From assembly GCA_933207985.1 (NCBI GenBank), contig OW240921.1:96573326-96637325 (forward strand): DNA of 64,000 nt, in the 5' to 3' direction. Origin of the DNA: Pelobates cultripes. Lineage: Eukaryota; Chordata; Amphibia; Anura; Pelobatidae. The position numbers and the translations under genes were made by a program. This document shows, in pieces, positions 35,214 to 47,430 of this stretch; position 1 is the stretch's first letter; each line of letters begins with the position of its first letter. The notes below the pieces were generated by a model. That model did no database searches. It worked only from the letters and a program-made list of their open reading frames with translations, and was not told the DNA's origin.

Positions 35214-37136
35214 GTGCGGGTCCTGTTAGTGTGCTGTGTGTGGGTATTGTGTGTTTGTCAAGGTGCTGTTTGTGTGTGAGTGTGCTGTTTGTTTGTGGGT
35301 GCTGTGCGGGTGCTGTGTGTGGGTTTTGTGTGTTTGTGAGGATGCTGTTAGTGTGTTGGGTGTGTGGGTGTTGTATGTGTGTGGGTGCTGTGTGTGCGAG
35401 GGTGAAGTATGTGTGTGGGTGCTGTTTGTGGGCTGTGTGTGCTGTGTGTAGGTACTGTGGGTGTGTGTGCTGTATGTTTGGGTGGAGTGGGGGCAGATTA
35501 GTTAATATCCCAGTCCTGCTGCCTTCCCTGGTGGTTCAGTGTAGAGTGAACTCTAGCCCGGGTTCTCTGCTGCCTCCCTCCATGCTGCTGTGGACCAGTG
35601 AGGTAGAACTTTGATCTCCCCACCGGCCCATGGAGGCTTAGACCAGAGCTGCCGCTCGGATAGCGTCGGCTCTGCATGAGCCGACCGGGGAGATCCAGAG
35701 ATCTCCCCTGCCGGTCTCAATCCATTGGCGTGCCGCAGGGATTAGGGTGTGCCCAGGCACACCCGACACACCCCGTGCGCACGCCTATGGAAGTGAGGGA
35801 TGGGGAGACAGCCTACATGAAGAGTCAGCAAGGAGCAGGAAGGTAAAGTGAGAAAAGGAGAAGGAACAGAAATGAGCAGGAAGGGACATCAAGGAGCAGA
35901 AAGGGGCAGCAAGGAGCTGGAATGGACAGCAAGGAGCACAAAAGGTAAAGTAGGAGAAGGAGCACAAAGGAACAGAAATGAACAGGAAGGGTCAGCAAGG
36001 AGCTGGAAGGTAAAGCAGCACAAAGGTAAAGTAGAAGGAGCACAAAGGGTCAGAAATGAGCTGGAAGGGGCAGAAGGAGCACAAACATAAAGTAGGAGAA
36101 TGAGCAGGAAGGGCCTGCAAGGAGCAGGAAGGAGCACAAGGGACAGCAAGGAGCACAAAGGTAAAGGAGCAGAAAGAATCAGAAGGAGCACAAAGGTAAA
36201 GTAGGAGAAAGAGCAGAAAGGGACAGCAAGGAGCACAAAGGTAAAGTAGAAATGGGAGCAGAAAGGGTCTGCAAGGAGCAGAAAGGGATCAGAATTAGAA
36301 AGGAGCAGAAGGGTGCAGAATAAGCAGAAAGTAGCAGAAAGGTAAAAGAGCAGAAGGGGCCAATGATAGAAAACAGTGTCAGAAGAAAAAAAAAGACTGT
36401 CAAATGAAGGAGAGGAAAAGGAGATTGGAGCAGGAAGGACAAATGAAGTGAACCCTCCACTTTATCCTGGACACGACATCATAAGGCTTTGGTACCTGGG
36501 CCAGGCAGGGAAACACTGGACCTTCTCATCTCCAAAGGTAAAAAAATATCGGTGTTAATGTGTTCACTTTTATTTACTGAGTGTCAGGAAGCACAGAGTG
36601 CCGTTGGGTAGGGGTGTTGCTGATTGGCTAGAGCGGTCAGCTGGCACTCTAAGCCAGTCAGTAGCTCCCCATTCATAAAAAAGTAAAAATATTTTATGAA
36701 CCGGGAACTAGCGATTGGCTTAGAGCGTCAACTGTCCACTCTAGCCAATCAGCGGCACCCATGCCTGACGTCAATCTGCAAATACCACTGAGCGACCTGG
36801 AGCTGGAGGAAGCCTTTGGGGTTAAACCATTTGAGAGCAGTTTAACCCCGTAAAGGAAAGCGAGCACCCAGGGGCTTCCTGGCATCATAGCATTTTCATT
36901 TAGGTGAAATTGTTATGGTGACCAGAATGGTCCTTTAATTTGCTTAAAGGAACACTATAGTGTCAGGAATACAAACATATATTCCTGACACCATAGTTGT
37001 GAAAACGCTATTCACCCTGGCTTTATGTGATAATGGCTGTGCCCCTTCCCTTTCATGACACTGTCAAAAAGGTACCAAGCATGGATGTCATTACAATTAT
37101 GCCCCCCCCTGGAAAAATTCCTGCGGACCCCCATGC
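35214..37136. repeat. Right arm of the inverted repeat, without the hAT
   Basis: Reverse complement of 31268-34838 minus the hAT. At 35218-35256 it reads GGGTCCTGTTAGTGTGCTG then TGTGTGGGTATTGTGTG, the uninterrupted form of the hAT target. Few substitutions separate the arms, so the inverted duplication and the later hAT insertion are both fairly recent. Confidence 0.92.
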
Positions 37137-38073
37137 ATTAGTGGTCTCTCCTCTCCCCCCACCCTCCCCTAATGGTCTATCCTCCACCCCCCTCCCTTAG
37201 CGGTCTCTCATCACACCCCTCCCCTAGTGGTCTCTCCACCACCCCCTCCCTCCTTTAGTGGTCTCTCCCTCCCCTACGTTCTCATCTCCCACCCCCAGTG
37301 TTCTCCTCTTCTTCTCCCCCCGTGTTCTCCTCTTGTTCCCCCTCCTGTGTTCTCCTCTTCTTCTCCGTCCCTGTAATTTCTTCAGCACCTCCCTCCTGTA
37401 ATCTTCTATTCTTCTCCCTCCTGTAATCTTCTCTTCTTCCTCCCCCTCCTGTAATCTTCTCCCCTCCCCTGTAATTTTCTCTTCTTCTCCTTCACTCCTG
37501 TAGTCTCTTCTTCTCGTGTCTTCTGCTTCTTCTCTCCCCTCCCTCCTGTAGTACTTCTTCTTCTCCCCTATAATCTTCTCCCCTCCATATAATCTTCTCC
37601 CCTATAATCTTCTCCCTCCTTTAATCTTCCTCCCCTCCACAATCCTCTCCCCCTCCTATAATCTCCCCTCCTATAATCTTCTCTCCTCCTATAGTCTTCT
37701 CCCTCCTATAATCTTCTCCCCTCCCTATAATCATCTTTACTCCCCCTCCTCCCTATAATCTTCTCCCCCCTCCTATAATCTTCTTACCCCCCTCCCTATA
37801 ATCTTCTCCCCATAATCTTCTCCCCCTCCTCCCCTATAATCTTTGCTCTTTATAATCCTCCCTATAATCTTCTCCCCCTCTATAATCGCCTCCCCCTCCC
37901 ACTGTAATATTCTCCCTATAATCTTCTCCCCTCTATAATCTTCTCCCCATAATCTTCTCCCTATAATCTTCTCTCCCCCCTCCCTCCCTGTAATCATCTC
38001 CTCACCTCCCCTTCCCTGTAGCGTGGCCGAGCTCGTATCCGGTCCGCGACCCGGCGGGACTGACAGGAGATCT
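37137..38073. repeat. CT-rich minisatellite (TCTCCCCTATAATCTTC-like)
   Basis: About 900 bases of pyrimidine-rich tandem sequence with a 16-18-bp period, preceded by GTGGTCTCTCC-type units. The last ~50 bases (CGTGGCCGAGCTCG...GGACTGACAGGAG) resemble 33478-33500 in the hAT element, suggesting that both derive from one hAT family. Confidence 0.8.
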
Positions 38074-39322
38074 TCAGGGAGATGATGCCAAACTAATCTT
38101 ATTGATTTTTTTGATTGGGTAACTAAAATTATAGATCAGGGTGGTGCAGTAGACATTGCTTACCTAGATTTCAGTAAGGCTTTTGACACTGTTGCACATA
38201 GAAGGCTTATCAATAAACTGCAATCTTTAAGTTTGGATTCCAATATTGTTGAATGGGTAAGGCAGTGGCTGAGTGACAGGCAACAGAGGGTTGTAGTTAA
38301 TGGAATATATTCGAAGCTTGGACTTGTCACCAGTGGGGTACCTCAGGGATCTGTACTTGGACCCATTCTCTTTAATATTTTTATTAGTGATATTGCAGAA
38401 GGTCTTGATGGTAAGGTATGTCTTTTTGCTGATGATACTAAGATATGTAACAGGGTTGATGTTCCAGGAGGGATAAGCCAAATGGCAAATGAATTAGGTA
38501 AACTAGAAAAATGGTCAGAATTGTGGCAACTGACATTTAATGTGGATAAGTGCAAGATAATGCATCTTGGACGTAAAAACCCAAGGGCAGAGTACAGAAT
38601 ATTTGATAGAGTCCTAACCTCAACATCTGAGGAAAGGGATTTAGGGGTGATTATTTCTGATGACTTAAAGGTAGGCAGACAATGTAATAGAGCAGCAGGA
38701 ACTGCTATCAGAATGCTTGGTTGTATAGGGAGAGGTATTAGCAGTAGAAAGAGGGAAGTGCTCATGCCATTGTACAGAACACTGGTGAGACCTCACTTGG
38801 AGTATTGTACACAGTACTGGAGACCGTATCTTCAGAAGGATATTGATACCTTAGAGAGGGTTCAGAGAAGGGCTACTAAACTGGTTCATGGATTGCGGGA
38901 TAAAACTTACCAGGAAAGGTTAAAGGATCTTAACATGTATAGCTTGGAGGAAAGACGAGACAGGGAGGATATGATAGAAACATTTAAATATATAAAGGGA
39001 ATCAACACAGTAAAGGAGGAGACTATATTTAAAAGAAGAAAAACTACCACAACAAGAGGATATAGTCTTAAATTAGAGGGACAAAGGTTTAAAAATATCA
39101 GGAAGTATTACTTTACTGAGAGGGTAGTGGATGCATGGAATAGCCTTCCAGCTGAAGTGGTACAGGTTAACACAATGAGGGAGTTTAAGCATGTGTGGGA
39201 TAGGCATAAGGCTATCCTAGCTATAAGATAAGGCCAGGGACTAATGAAAGTATTTCGAAAATTGGGCAGACTAGATGGGCCGAATGGTTCTTATCTGCCG
39301 TCACATTCTATGTTTCTATGTT
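38074..39322 (+). pseudogene. CR1-type LINE ORF2, 3' part (RT catalytic core to end) and 3' UTR
   Basis: Continuation of the element at 28691-30273. Seen: DWVTKIIDQGG, YLDFSKAFDTV (first catalytic Asp), GVPQGSVLGPILF, LFADDTKI (catalytic DD), then DKCKIMHLG and a LERVQRRATKLV block. The frame is open from about 38100 to the stop at 39229-39231, so this half of the RT is intact. The 3' UTR has the well-known CR1 tail GGGCAGACTAGATGGGCCGA, followed by a short TTCTATG-type repeat ending near 39322. The contrast with the three-stop 5' half is notable. Confidence 0.93.
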
Positions 39323-42300
39323 TGGTGGCAGCGGTGGGATGGCTTCCTAGCTAATGGAGAAGCAACCAAGACAGCACCGGGACCCCTACACATCTTCTGA
39401 AACTCATGGCTAGCACCCATGCGTTCTTGTCAGAGAAGGTTTGCACAGAAGCATGTCAGAAAAAATGGTTTTCTTCAGAGCTTTTGATTGATTATTGTTT
39501 CTGATTGTGTTTGAAAATGTTGTATTATATAGTTAATGTGTTAGTTATAATTGCTTGTTCGAGTGGAAGAGTTCCTGAAAGGCTCCAGTAAAGCTTTGGC
39601 GACTGGGTCTGAAGTGCTGAAGAGTCTCTTGTGGCAGCAGGGAAGCAGATTTGGCAGAGGTACTCGGTCAGAGTACAGGAGCTCAATCACTGCCCCCCAG
39701 TGCGCATTGAAGAATGAGCCCACCGTCTACTCTTACTCCTACTAAAAATCTGGAGGTTTAGTGGTTATGTTACTTACAATGTGCTTTAAAGCACTAAAGT
39801 ATAACTTGGTGTAGTTTTCTTTCTTACATTCTTTTTTTTTTTGCATAGCATAATGAACACATGTACAGAAACCAGAGAATAAACAATAATGCACACATAT
39901 AGGCAAATCTGGAAATGTTAGAATACTGCACTTTTGTATGAAATGAGCAAAACAAGCTAGATAATTATCAGCTAGGTAATTGTCAGTGGAGAAGAAACAG
40001 AAATCATATAACACTGCTGATTATACTAACTGACAACGTGTTTAAATAGAAAGCCACTGGGTTTAAGATAAGAGCAGGAAAGGAGAAAACCATGAGGTTA
40101 GGAAAAGCTAAATATATAGATTGCCAGCATAACCTTTTGCATTGTGAGCAGGTGGATAATACTCTGAGTGGCAAGAGGTCTCCAAGACAGGTTACCCAAT
40201 ACTCAGATAGCCCACAAGAGAGAGATCAGTTTTGCGCCAGGACCAGTGTTCTTCCCTTCCAGCACAAGATTATGCAGGTTCACTTGAGCACCCACATTGG
40301 TGTTAGGACGGATTCTCTGACGTCACTCCAAACGGGCCCAGATGCGCCGAGACGGGCCCAGAGGAGGAACCAGTGACGCAGTCAGTTGCAGTGGGTATTG
40401 GAGTAGCAGATGGGGTGAGTACTTTGGATCAGTAGCTTATTGAATTGCAAAACTCATAAAATCGATCTTCAAACAACTCCCTCCACTCCTGGCTCGTGAG
40501 GCCTGGTCGGCTTGGCTGCAATTTCAACACAGTGACTATCTAGGACATACCTCGCGGTTCTCAAGGGGATATCCGCCTCCAGGTCTGTGAGCCGTAGTGG
40601 GGACAGGGATAACCCACACTGGTACAAGGGGGGCGGGGGCAATAGTGCATGCCGAGGTCTGTGCTCAGCATTGGGAGATCGTCCGCTTCTCCACTCAGCT
40701 GGCTTGATAGGCCACACAGACAAAGAGGGCCCTGTTCAGTCTGAGGCTTGGGTCTGGACTGGATGGTGTAGTTTTCAATCAACACCTTTGAAGTTTGGCA
40801 AGTTAGGTGTAGCAATAAATAAATAAGTCTTTACTAAAGATCGGCCTTGTCTTAAACCTTCTAGTAGATGGGCTCAGGCAGTGGGCTTGTTTCCATGATT
40901 ATTTGTAAAGTGAATCTGTATTGTAAAATGTAACTATTTTTGTAAAATCAGCCCCAAATAAATTGAATACATCGTATATCGTAGAGATATATAATGTAAA
41001 ATACTGAGATTTACTCACTATTTCTCTTTCCGTTGCTGCCATTTCCTCAGTTTCATGAGTGTAACACCCACCTCCAGTCCATCCTTGGCTCTTCATGCAG
41101 TCTTCTTTGATTTGCCATGCTTGGGAACACTTCCCCGAGCAGGGCAAACCACGTCAGTGACTCTGACATGATGGCCTCATTGCCTGCATGTCAGCGCCTG
41201 AAGGGCGTGACGTCAGTCACTCTGTTCGTATAGTCCCTATCTGGCATAGCTGGCATAGCTGGCAAACTCCCAAATAGGGAGTTTTCATATCAACTGCAGC
41301 GCATGCTGTTCGGAGAACAAAAGGACCACCTGTGGGTGGTCTTTTCTGCTCTTAAATTATCAGCGTAGAGTGATGAAGATTTGACAGAGAAGTGGCAGGA
41401 AAACCTATTTTAAAAGAAAAACTGCTAGCACAATGTATAGACAAAATATTATGTCCTTTAAAGGAGGTTGAGTAAAAAAATGAGTACAGGTATATAATTT
41501 AAGTAATAAAGTTGCTGATAGCTAGTAGGCAATTGTAGCTCAAAATAGCATTTACCAGTTAACACTGAATTAAGTTGTTATGGTGTCTTTTGATGCTGGG
41601 CCCTCTGCCTTCTCCTCGAACCCTTGCTTCAATGGCGAAGCCTTTCACTGGGGAGCTGGTAAAAGGTGCCATCAATCATAGAAACAAGCTTAATTTAAAA
41701 GCTCAAGATTCCCATTGTAGTTAATTTTACCATTTTGTCTAGAAATTTATGATCCCAAGGAATTGTTTCTTCAGTCAGGTTTGTTCTCAAAAGAAATACT
41801 TCATGTATTGTTTCATGTGGAATAATTAATTACATGCTAAGCAGATTACTCTTAAAACGCTGGCAGGTTAATCACCTTCATGAGCGAAGTAAGACAACTC
41901 TCCTTTACTCAAAAAAGAAAAAGATGGGGTACTGTTGATTTAAGCCTCTTCTTTTGGGAATTTTAATATATTTTCCACCTGAAAGTAATTATGTTTATCA
42001 TGACAATTTACAATGTTAGTTTTATTTTTACATAAAATGGTTAGGACATTCTGAACTACGTCCAAAGTAAATAGTAATAGTCGCTGTTGGTCATAAGTCT
42101 TAAGACATGTAATGATTAAATGTTTCTTTAGTAAAGCAGGCTCGAAAGATATCCTGAATTCCTAAAGGTTGAAGTTTTTGAAGGGATATTGGCTCCGTAA
42201 TACTCTTTCAAAGGAAATATATCATTACAAAATATTATAATCCTATTTACCCTAAAACAGTCCTATGTAGTGAAGCATATATGTTTTGTTTCATGTGGTT

Positions 42301-42549
42301 TCAATTTACATAAAATTCTGTTTATATTTTTTTTTCTGCTGGATGTTGAAATCACTTTCACAACTTGTGAATGTTGGATTTGTCTCTGTAGACCACCACA
42401 ATAAAACTATATGAGGTTTAAAAACTAAAAAGTTAAATGTATCCAATGGTGGGTGGTGACCTCACTAATAAGCTGGGTGTTTTGAGGTCCAGTGAAACTG
42501 AGGACATTAGTCATAATGCCCATATTTTCCTGCTCATGGTATTACCTAA
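39323..42549. other. Non-coding stretch; dispersed-repeat piece at 39485-39740
   Basis: Directly after the CR1 tail is TGGTGGCAGCGGTGGGAT, which may be a primer-binding-site-like sequence of an LTR element. 39485-39690 matches parts of 28090-28630 with the 28166-28514 stretch missing. From 39740 to 42549 I see no gene and no clear element; short frames at 40092-40376 and 40587-40826 have no recognisable similarity. Confidence 0.5.
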
Positions 42550-43590
42550 TCTATGACCACCTCTTTGGAAAAAATATTATATATATGTATATTGAAGGCA
42601 TATGTTTTCTTCCTGCAAAAACAGTTTTGAAGCATCTAGACATGGACTCCATAAGACCTTTGAATGTGCCCTGTGGCATCTGGCACGACAACATTAGATC
42701 CTTTAAGTCCTGCAAGCTGCGAGGTGGGGCCTCCATGGATCCGGTTTGTTGTTCTAGCACATCCCAGAGATCTGAAGACCAAGGCAACATCCTGAATGAT
42801 TCCTCATATTCCTCAAACAATTCATGAACATTTTTTTTGCAGTGTGCATTATCCCACTAAAAGAGGCCAGTGCAGTTAAGGAACACGATTACTATGAAGA
42901 GGTGTACATGGTTTGCAACAATCTCTAGGTAGGCGGTGTCAAAGTACCATCCACATGAATTCCAAAACCCAAGATTTCCCAGCAGAACATTGCCCAGAGC
43001 ATAGCACTGCCTCTGCTGGTCTGCCTTCTTCCCATAGTGCATCTTGCTGCCATCTCTTCCCCAGGTAAATGAAGCACACTCTGCCTTACACCTGAGCTAA
43101 AAGTTAATGTGATTCATCAGACCAAGCAACCTTCTTCCATTGCTCCATGGTCCATTTCTGATGCTCACATCTCCATTGAAGACGTTTTTGGTGGTGGACA
43201 GGGGTCATCGTGGGCACTCTTACTGGTCTGTGGCTACACAGCCTCTACGCCACAAACTGTGATGCACTATGTGTTCTGACACTTTTCTATCATGACCAGC
43301 ACTAGGTTTTTAAGCTATTTGAACTACAGCAGCTCTTCTGTGTGATCGGACCAGATGGGCTAGTCTTAGCTCCCCATGTGCATCAATGAGCCTTGGGTTA
43401 ACTGGTTGTCCTTCCTTGCACCACTTTTTGTTTGTATTAACCACTGCATACAGGGAACACCCCACAAGTCTCGCTGTTTTGGAGATGCTCTGACCCATTC
43501 ATCTAGCCATCACTTTGTGGCCCTTGTCAAAGTCACTCAGATCTTTTATCTTGCCTATTTTTCCTGCTTCCAACACATGAAATTAAGAAA
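42550..43590 (-). pseudogene. Tc1-family transposase remnant
   Basis: Read on the minus strand. From 43590 leftwards: a DLSDFDKG start, GQSISKTARLVGCS helix-turn-helix (a 62-codon frame, 43310-43498), an SHRRAAVVQIA block, HDRKVSEH, then YGKKADQQRQ and a catalytic-type WDNAH remnant near 42855, and a final SSDLWDVLEQQ...MEAPPRSLQDLKDL block in an 89-codon frame (42551-42820). These are Tc1 transposase blocks in correct order. Many stops and frame changes make it inactive. Inverted ends were not identified with confidence. Confidence 0.85.
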
Positions 43591-45656
43591 CTGACTGTTC
43601 ATTGCTGCCTAATATATTCCACCCATTGACAGGTGCCATTGTAACAATATAATCAATGTTAGTCACTTCACCTGTCAGTGTTTTTAATGTTGTGCATTTT
43701 TTGCATATAAATTAAGCTCACTTTTATAAGTATTTTATGAGACCCATATCATTAAAATATTTTAGCATTTTTCCAATCTATCTTTATTATAACCCAAATT
43801 GCAAGTTCCTTGTAAACGTTAAACTAGGTTTAGGATGAGTTGCAGTAAACGAGCATCTTCAAAGACATTTTAGGAATCCTCAAATATTTTGTTTTAGCGT
43901 AAATGGTGATTAATTTGTGAAAGAAAATTAAGATAGTTTGGGAGCTGAGCTACATAAGAAAATCTGGATAAATTATAACATCCCTTCACAGCAAAGGGAG
44001 GCACATCACAGAGGATGGCTGAATGGGCGACTTGAGTGTCACTTGGGGGCATCTTTCCCCAGCATGCTATGCGTGCTGACAAAACACACTAAAAAGGCAC
44101 AGAATTCACATTATAAAGCCTGGAAAATTGCTGCTGAACTATATGAAGTAGGTGACCAAACATAAAAAGAAGCAACATAGACACAGACATTGAAAATATA
44201 ATATGTTTAGCAAGTGGTGACATAGTTTGATATAAAAATAAAAGCAAAATGATGCTATTTTACGAGACCTTGATGGTAATTGGCTGTCAATGGCCATCTT
44301 GATTTTTATATTGACTTCCTTTGAACAACTGTGTCAGAAGAGCTACCTGTGGACATATGTTGCAATATTTTGACAAACCGTTTCAGAGAATTTTGTGCAA
44401 TCCATTATGGCTGCCGAACCATTTGACCAATCAACTTCTCTTGAACCAGTCTAAAGCTTGGTCGTGGGATAACCTCACACAGCAATTTGTACATCTGTGG
44501 CATAAGTAATTCTGAAAAAAAGATGTTTGAACATTGTATGGAATTGGTCTCCAAGATAGCTGATAAACCATGTGATCTGTGACCTATGCCCTTTATGTTG
44601 CAAAAAATATTGTGCCATGTTTGTCTCTACCATTGTGCCAAGTTTCATGAGGATATGACTACCAGTCTGGCTTTATAGGAAGTTGAAAAATAGTGGCATA
44701 ATAATAAAAATAATCTGAACAATATCAACAAGTTGACCGGCAGTCTTGTTGCTTAGTCACTTAATAAGATTACTAAATTTCCAATAAAAGACAACAAGGC
44801 TACAAATTCAGGTGTTCCCATAGTTTCCAGAACGGCAAGTAAAAAACAGACAATGTACCAAATAGCTACGTAACACCACTAAAATGAGTCACATTTATTC
44901 TAAAGCCAAAAACACTATTAAAAAGGTGGTTTAATAGGAGCAAAGTGCAGAAAACTTAACAGCTAGCAACAGCGACATTAAACAGAACTAACACAAGTAT
45001 CCATTCATGGTTACTCTAAAGCTATGAAATGGTGGTCCCCATGTTGTGATTTATATAGCACCTGTGTAATTGGGAGAAAATATTAAGTCCAGTTCTCGTT
45101 CTCTGTCATAATAAAATAACAAACTTCTAGAACAAATTAGTTGAACGGAAGCGTAGCTGATTAGGAGAATGTTTCCAATTTTCGGTCTTAAATTTGAAAT
45201 TAACTTTGAATTCACAACAATTCCCATTTTAGTGAATAATGCTGAATAGATTTCTGGTTATCTCTGAGAAGCTATGCTTTTAAAAGAGGTGACTGTATTG
45301 TATTAAGGATGGAGGCAATTATACAAGTTCTGACCATAACAAAATCTAGAATTTGAGCAATATGTTTTTATTTTTGAGTGCATGAGTGAACATGAGTACA
45401 TGAGTGAACAAAGCAGCTTACTCTGCCACAATAACATTTGTAAGCACGGTAATATCATAACGTTTCACAAATATTGCAGTTAAGTAGTGCACATTTTTAA
45501 GTATATAGGTACACAAGCGAAGCATATATGTCTAACGGTTATACAAAACAGTTGAGCTTGAAACATAGTGATATAGACTTGTTTAATAATAGATAAAGCC
45601 TTTGGGTTGCATGTCGCTTGGAATCAGTGAAAGAGATAACTCCAGGCTGTTTCATG
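43591..45656. other. AT-rich non-coding stretch
   Basis: No gene, RNA or recognised element. Confidence 0.6.
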
Positions 45657-46331
45657 TTAGTGCCCAGAATGGTGCAGTACATCAGTCCCGCCTATTAGGG
45701 GCAAGCCGGCACCTCTGAGAGGCCTGAGTCCCTGTAGGTTTGTTGGATCTTTTGGCTGGGCTTCCCCTGGTGACTTAGGATTCATGCTGGTGCTGGGGCT
45801 GACATTATGAGGAGGGAGGAGAACGAGTGTCTCTGAACGGTGGGCTGAGAGTCTGCCCCTTTCTGTCATTGAGTCTCCTGGTGCTCTAGGGTGGTGAGTA
45901 TTGATATGGATCTGTGGGCTGGAGAGAGGGCTGCCCCAGTGTGGGTCTTGCCCGAGAGTCCGGGGCCCCCTGACACGGTGCCGTCTCTCAGGTGGAGCTG
46001 CACGGGAGGGAGGGGGGCAGTGAGGGGGTAGCCCTGTGGTGCGTCTCTGTTGAGGGTTTGGGCGACTCACCAGTGGTTGTTGATTGATGTGCTGGAGCAT
46101 TTGTCGGATCTTCCCAGCCATCCAAGACACTCTCGGGGTGCTCACCGGTGCTGCAGGCTTGTGCGTGGGTTCCCTTTTGACTGTTGTCAATGGGATTTCT
46201 TTCAGGGTGTTCCCACAGTTGGAGATCCTTGCCCAGAAGTTGGCGAATAAGCGGTCTAGCCGCTCCGACAGTGGGGGCAGATCGGGCTCCGGTGCTGGGG
46301 CCCACGTGGCTTCTGCCATGTTGTTTGTCAA
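45657..46331 (-). CDS. Uncharacterised 224-codon proline-rich open frame
   Basis: Not recognised as a host gene. The predicted protein has an N-terminal stretch LSERLDRLFANFWARISN of helical character, then a proline-, arginine- and histidine-rich body without obvious domains. The surrounding GC-rich block (45650-47430) differs in composition from the AT-rich neighbours, and the LDRLFANFW-type start resembles short leader ORFs I associate with amphibian retroelements. I therefore suspect a piece of a LINE or other repeat on the minus strand. It has no stop over 224 codons, but GC-rich sequence favours chance frames. Confidence 0.3.
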   Translation of the reverse strand: MTNNMAEATWAPAPEPDLPPLSERLDRLFANFWARISNCGNTLKEIPLTTVKREPTHKPAAPVSTPRVSWMAGKIRQMLQHINQQPLVSRPNPQQRRTTGLPPHCPPPSRAAPPERRHRVRGPRTLGQDPHWGSPLSSPQIHINTHHPRAPGDSMTERGRLSAHRSETLVLLPPHNVSPSTSMNPKSPGEAQPKDPTNLQGLRPLRGAGLPLIGGTDVLHHSGH

Positions 46332-47430
46332 TGGTCCGGTGTTGCCGGTGATTTGAGGTTGGTGCCTCCGCTCTGGGCTACAAGCTCTGGTTGCCGGGAT
46401 ATCCCTCTCCGGCAGGGGGGGGAGAGGATGTTCCGTGGAGACCTCCAGTGTAGTAGGCTACAGTCGGCTGAGGGATCAGCTGCCTCCCCCGCGCCTCCCG
46501 AGTAGGCCACTAGTAGGACTCAGGTCTTTCCCCTGGATGCTGTCACCTAGTTAGGTCGCTGACTCAATTGGGCCTCTCTTCCATTGCAGACCCCTGTCTC
46601 TGGGGCTTAAAAGCAGGCAATTTGTCGTTTGTGGAAGTAATTATGGCTTATTTTGGGCTGGTTAGCCCGGAGCTCCTCTGAAGTGTGACCGCTCAGCTAT
46701 TTACCTAACCCGATTATCAATTCCCTTATATTGATACTGACGTTTGGCATGTCTTGGGCAACATCATTGTTAAACTTGGGACTGATTACTCGTGCTGTGC
46801 CCCTTCAGCGTCCTCTAATTGATTGAGGCCTAGTGCTTTAACTTGGCGGGAGAAGTGGCCAATTTCCCCGACTGAGATGCATGGGCCACTCTGCTTTCCT
46901 TAGAGACCCGGACCGGTAGGAGTTATTCTGGTGCCTACCAAATGGGACCATTCACCTTCTTGCTGTTCCCGGGTGACAGGCAGGTCCCACGATGCCTGAC
47001 TAAGATGGCTGACAGTGGTACCCGAAAGCAAGCAGCACAAAATTTGATGATAGGCTGGAAGGAGAGATTTCCGCAGGGGCGTTCAAAACCATCTGTCAAC
47101 GTTTCTGGCGGAACCTAAAGAGAAAGCAGTCCGCAATAGCTGTTCCAGAGGTGAAGCCTTTTAGCAAAGCCCAGCTCGGAGATCCCCAGATTGAAATCTC
47201 CACAGCTCCAGCGGATCGCATGCGGCCCACGCACGCAGGCAGACTGATGCTCCTTGAGGTCTCGAGGACTTCACCTAATGATCTTGTATAGAGCCCATAT
47301 GGAAGCTGGATGATGGCGGCAGGGTCTGGAATCCAGGGAAGAGTTGAATATCCCACACACCTGCTTGGACTCTGCCTGCATGCTAAAGGTATTGGATGAG
47401 AGAGCTGTACCCAAGGGGCTGCCTGCCTCA
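46332..47430. other. GC-rich, probably repeat-derived non-coding region
   Basis: Continues the composition of the preceding block. A 111-codon minus-strand frame (47096-47431) has no recognisable similarity. Sharp return to AT-rich sequence after about 47450. Confidence 0.4.

Larger units (their letters stand above)
30274..38073. mobile_element. 7.8-kb composite insertion inside the CR1 element
   Basis: CR1 RT reading stops at ACT just before CAGGGCCAGTGCAAGG (30274), a hAT-type start, and resumes at about 38074 in TCAGGGAGATGATGCC. Little or no CR1 sequence is lost, so this is an insertion. The right end shows no hAT terminus or 8-bp duplication, so the right boundary may have been rearranged. 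Contents: about 1 kb of TG-rich sequence, an inverted repeat (31268-37136) with a hAT in one arm, and a pyrimidine-rich minisatellite (37137-38030). Confidence 0.7.

Noticed and set aside
31846..36558. Lys/Glu-rich and Leu/Ser/Pro-rich frames in both arms of the inverted repeat
   Set aside because: Read from the CTTTCTGCTCC minisatellite; the same frames appear mirrored in the other arm, as duplicates of non-coding DNA.
42551..42820. 89-codon frame as an independent small gene
   Set aside because: It is the C-terminal block of the minus-strand Tc1 transposase remnant.
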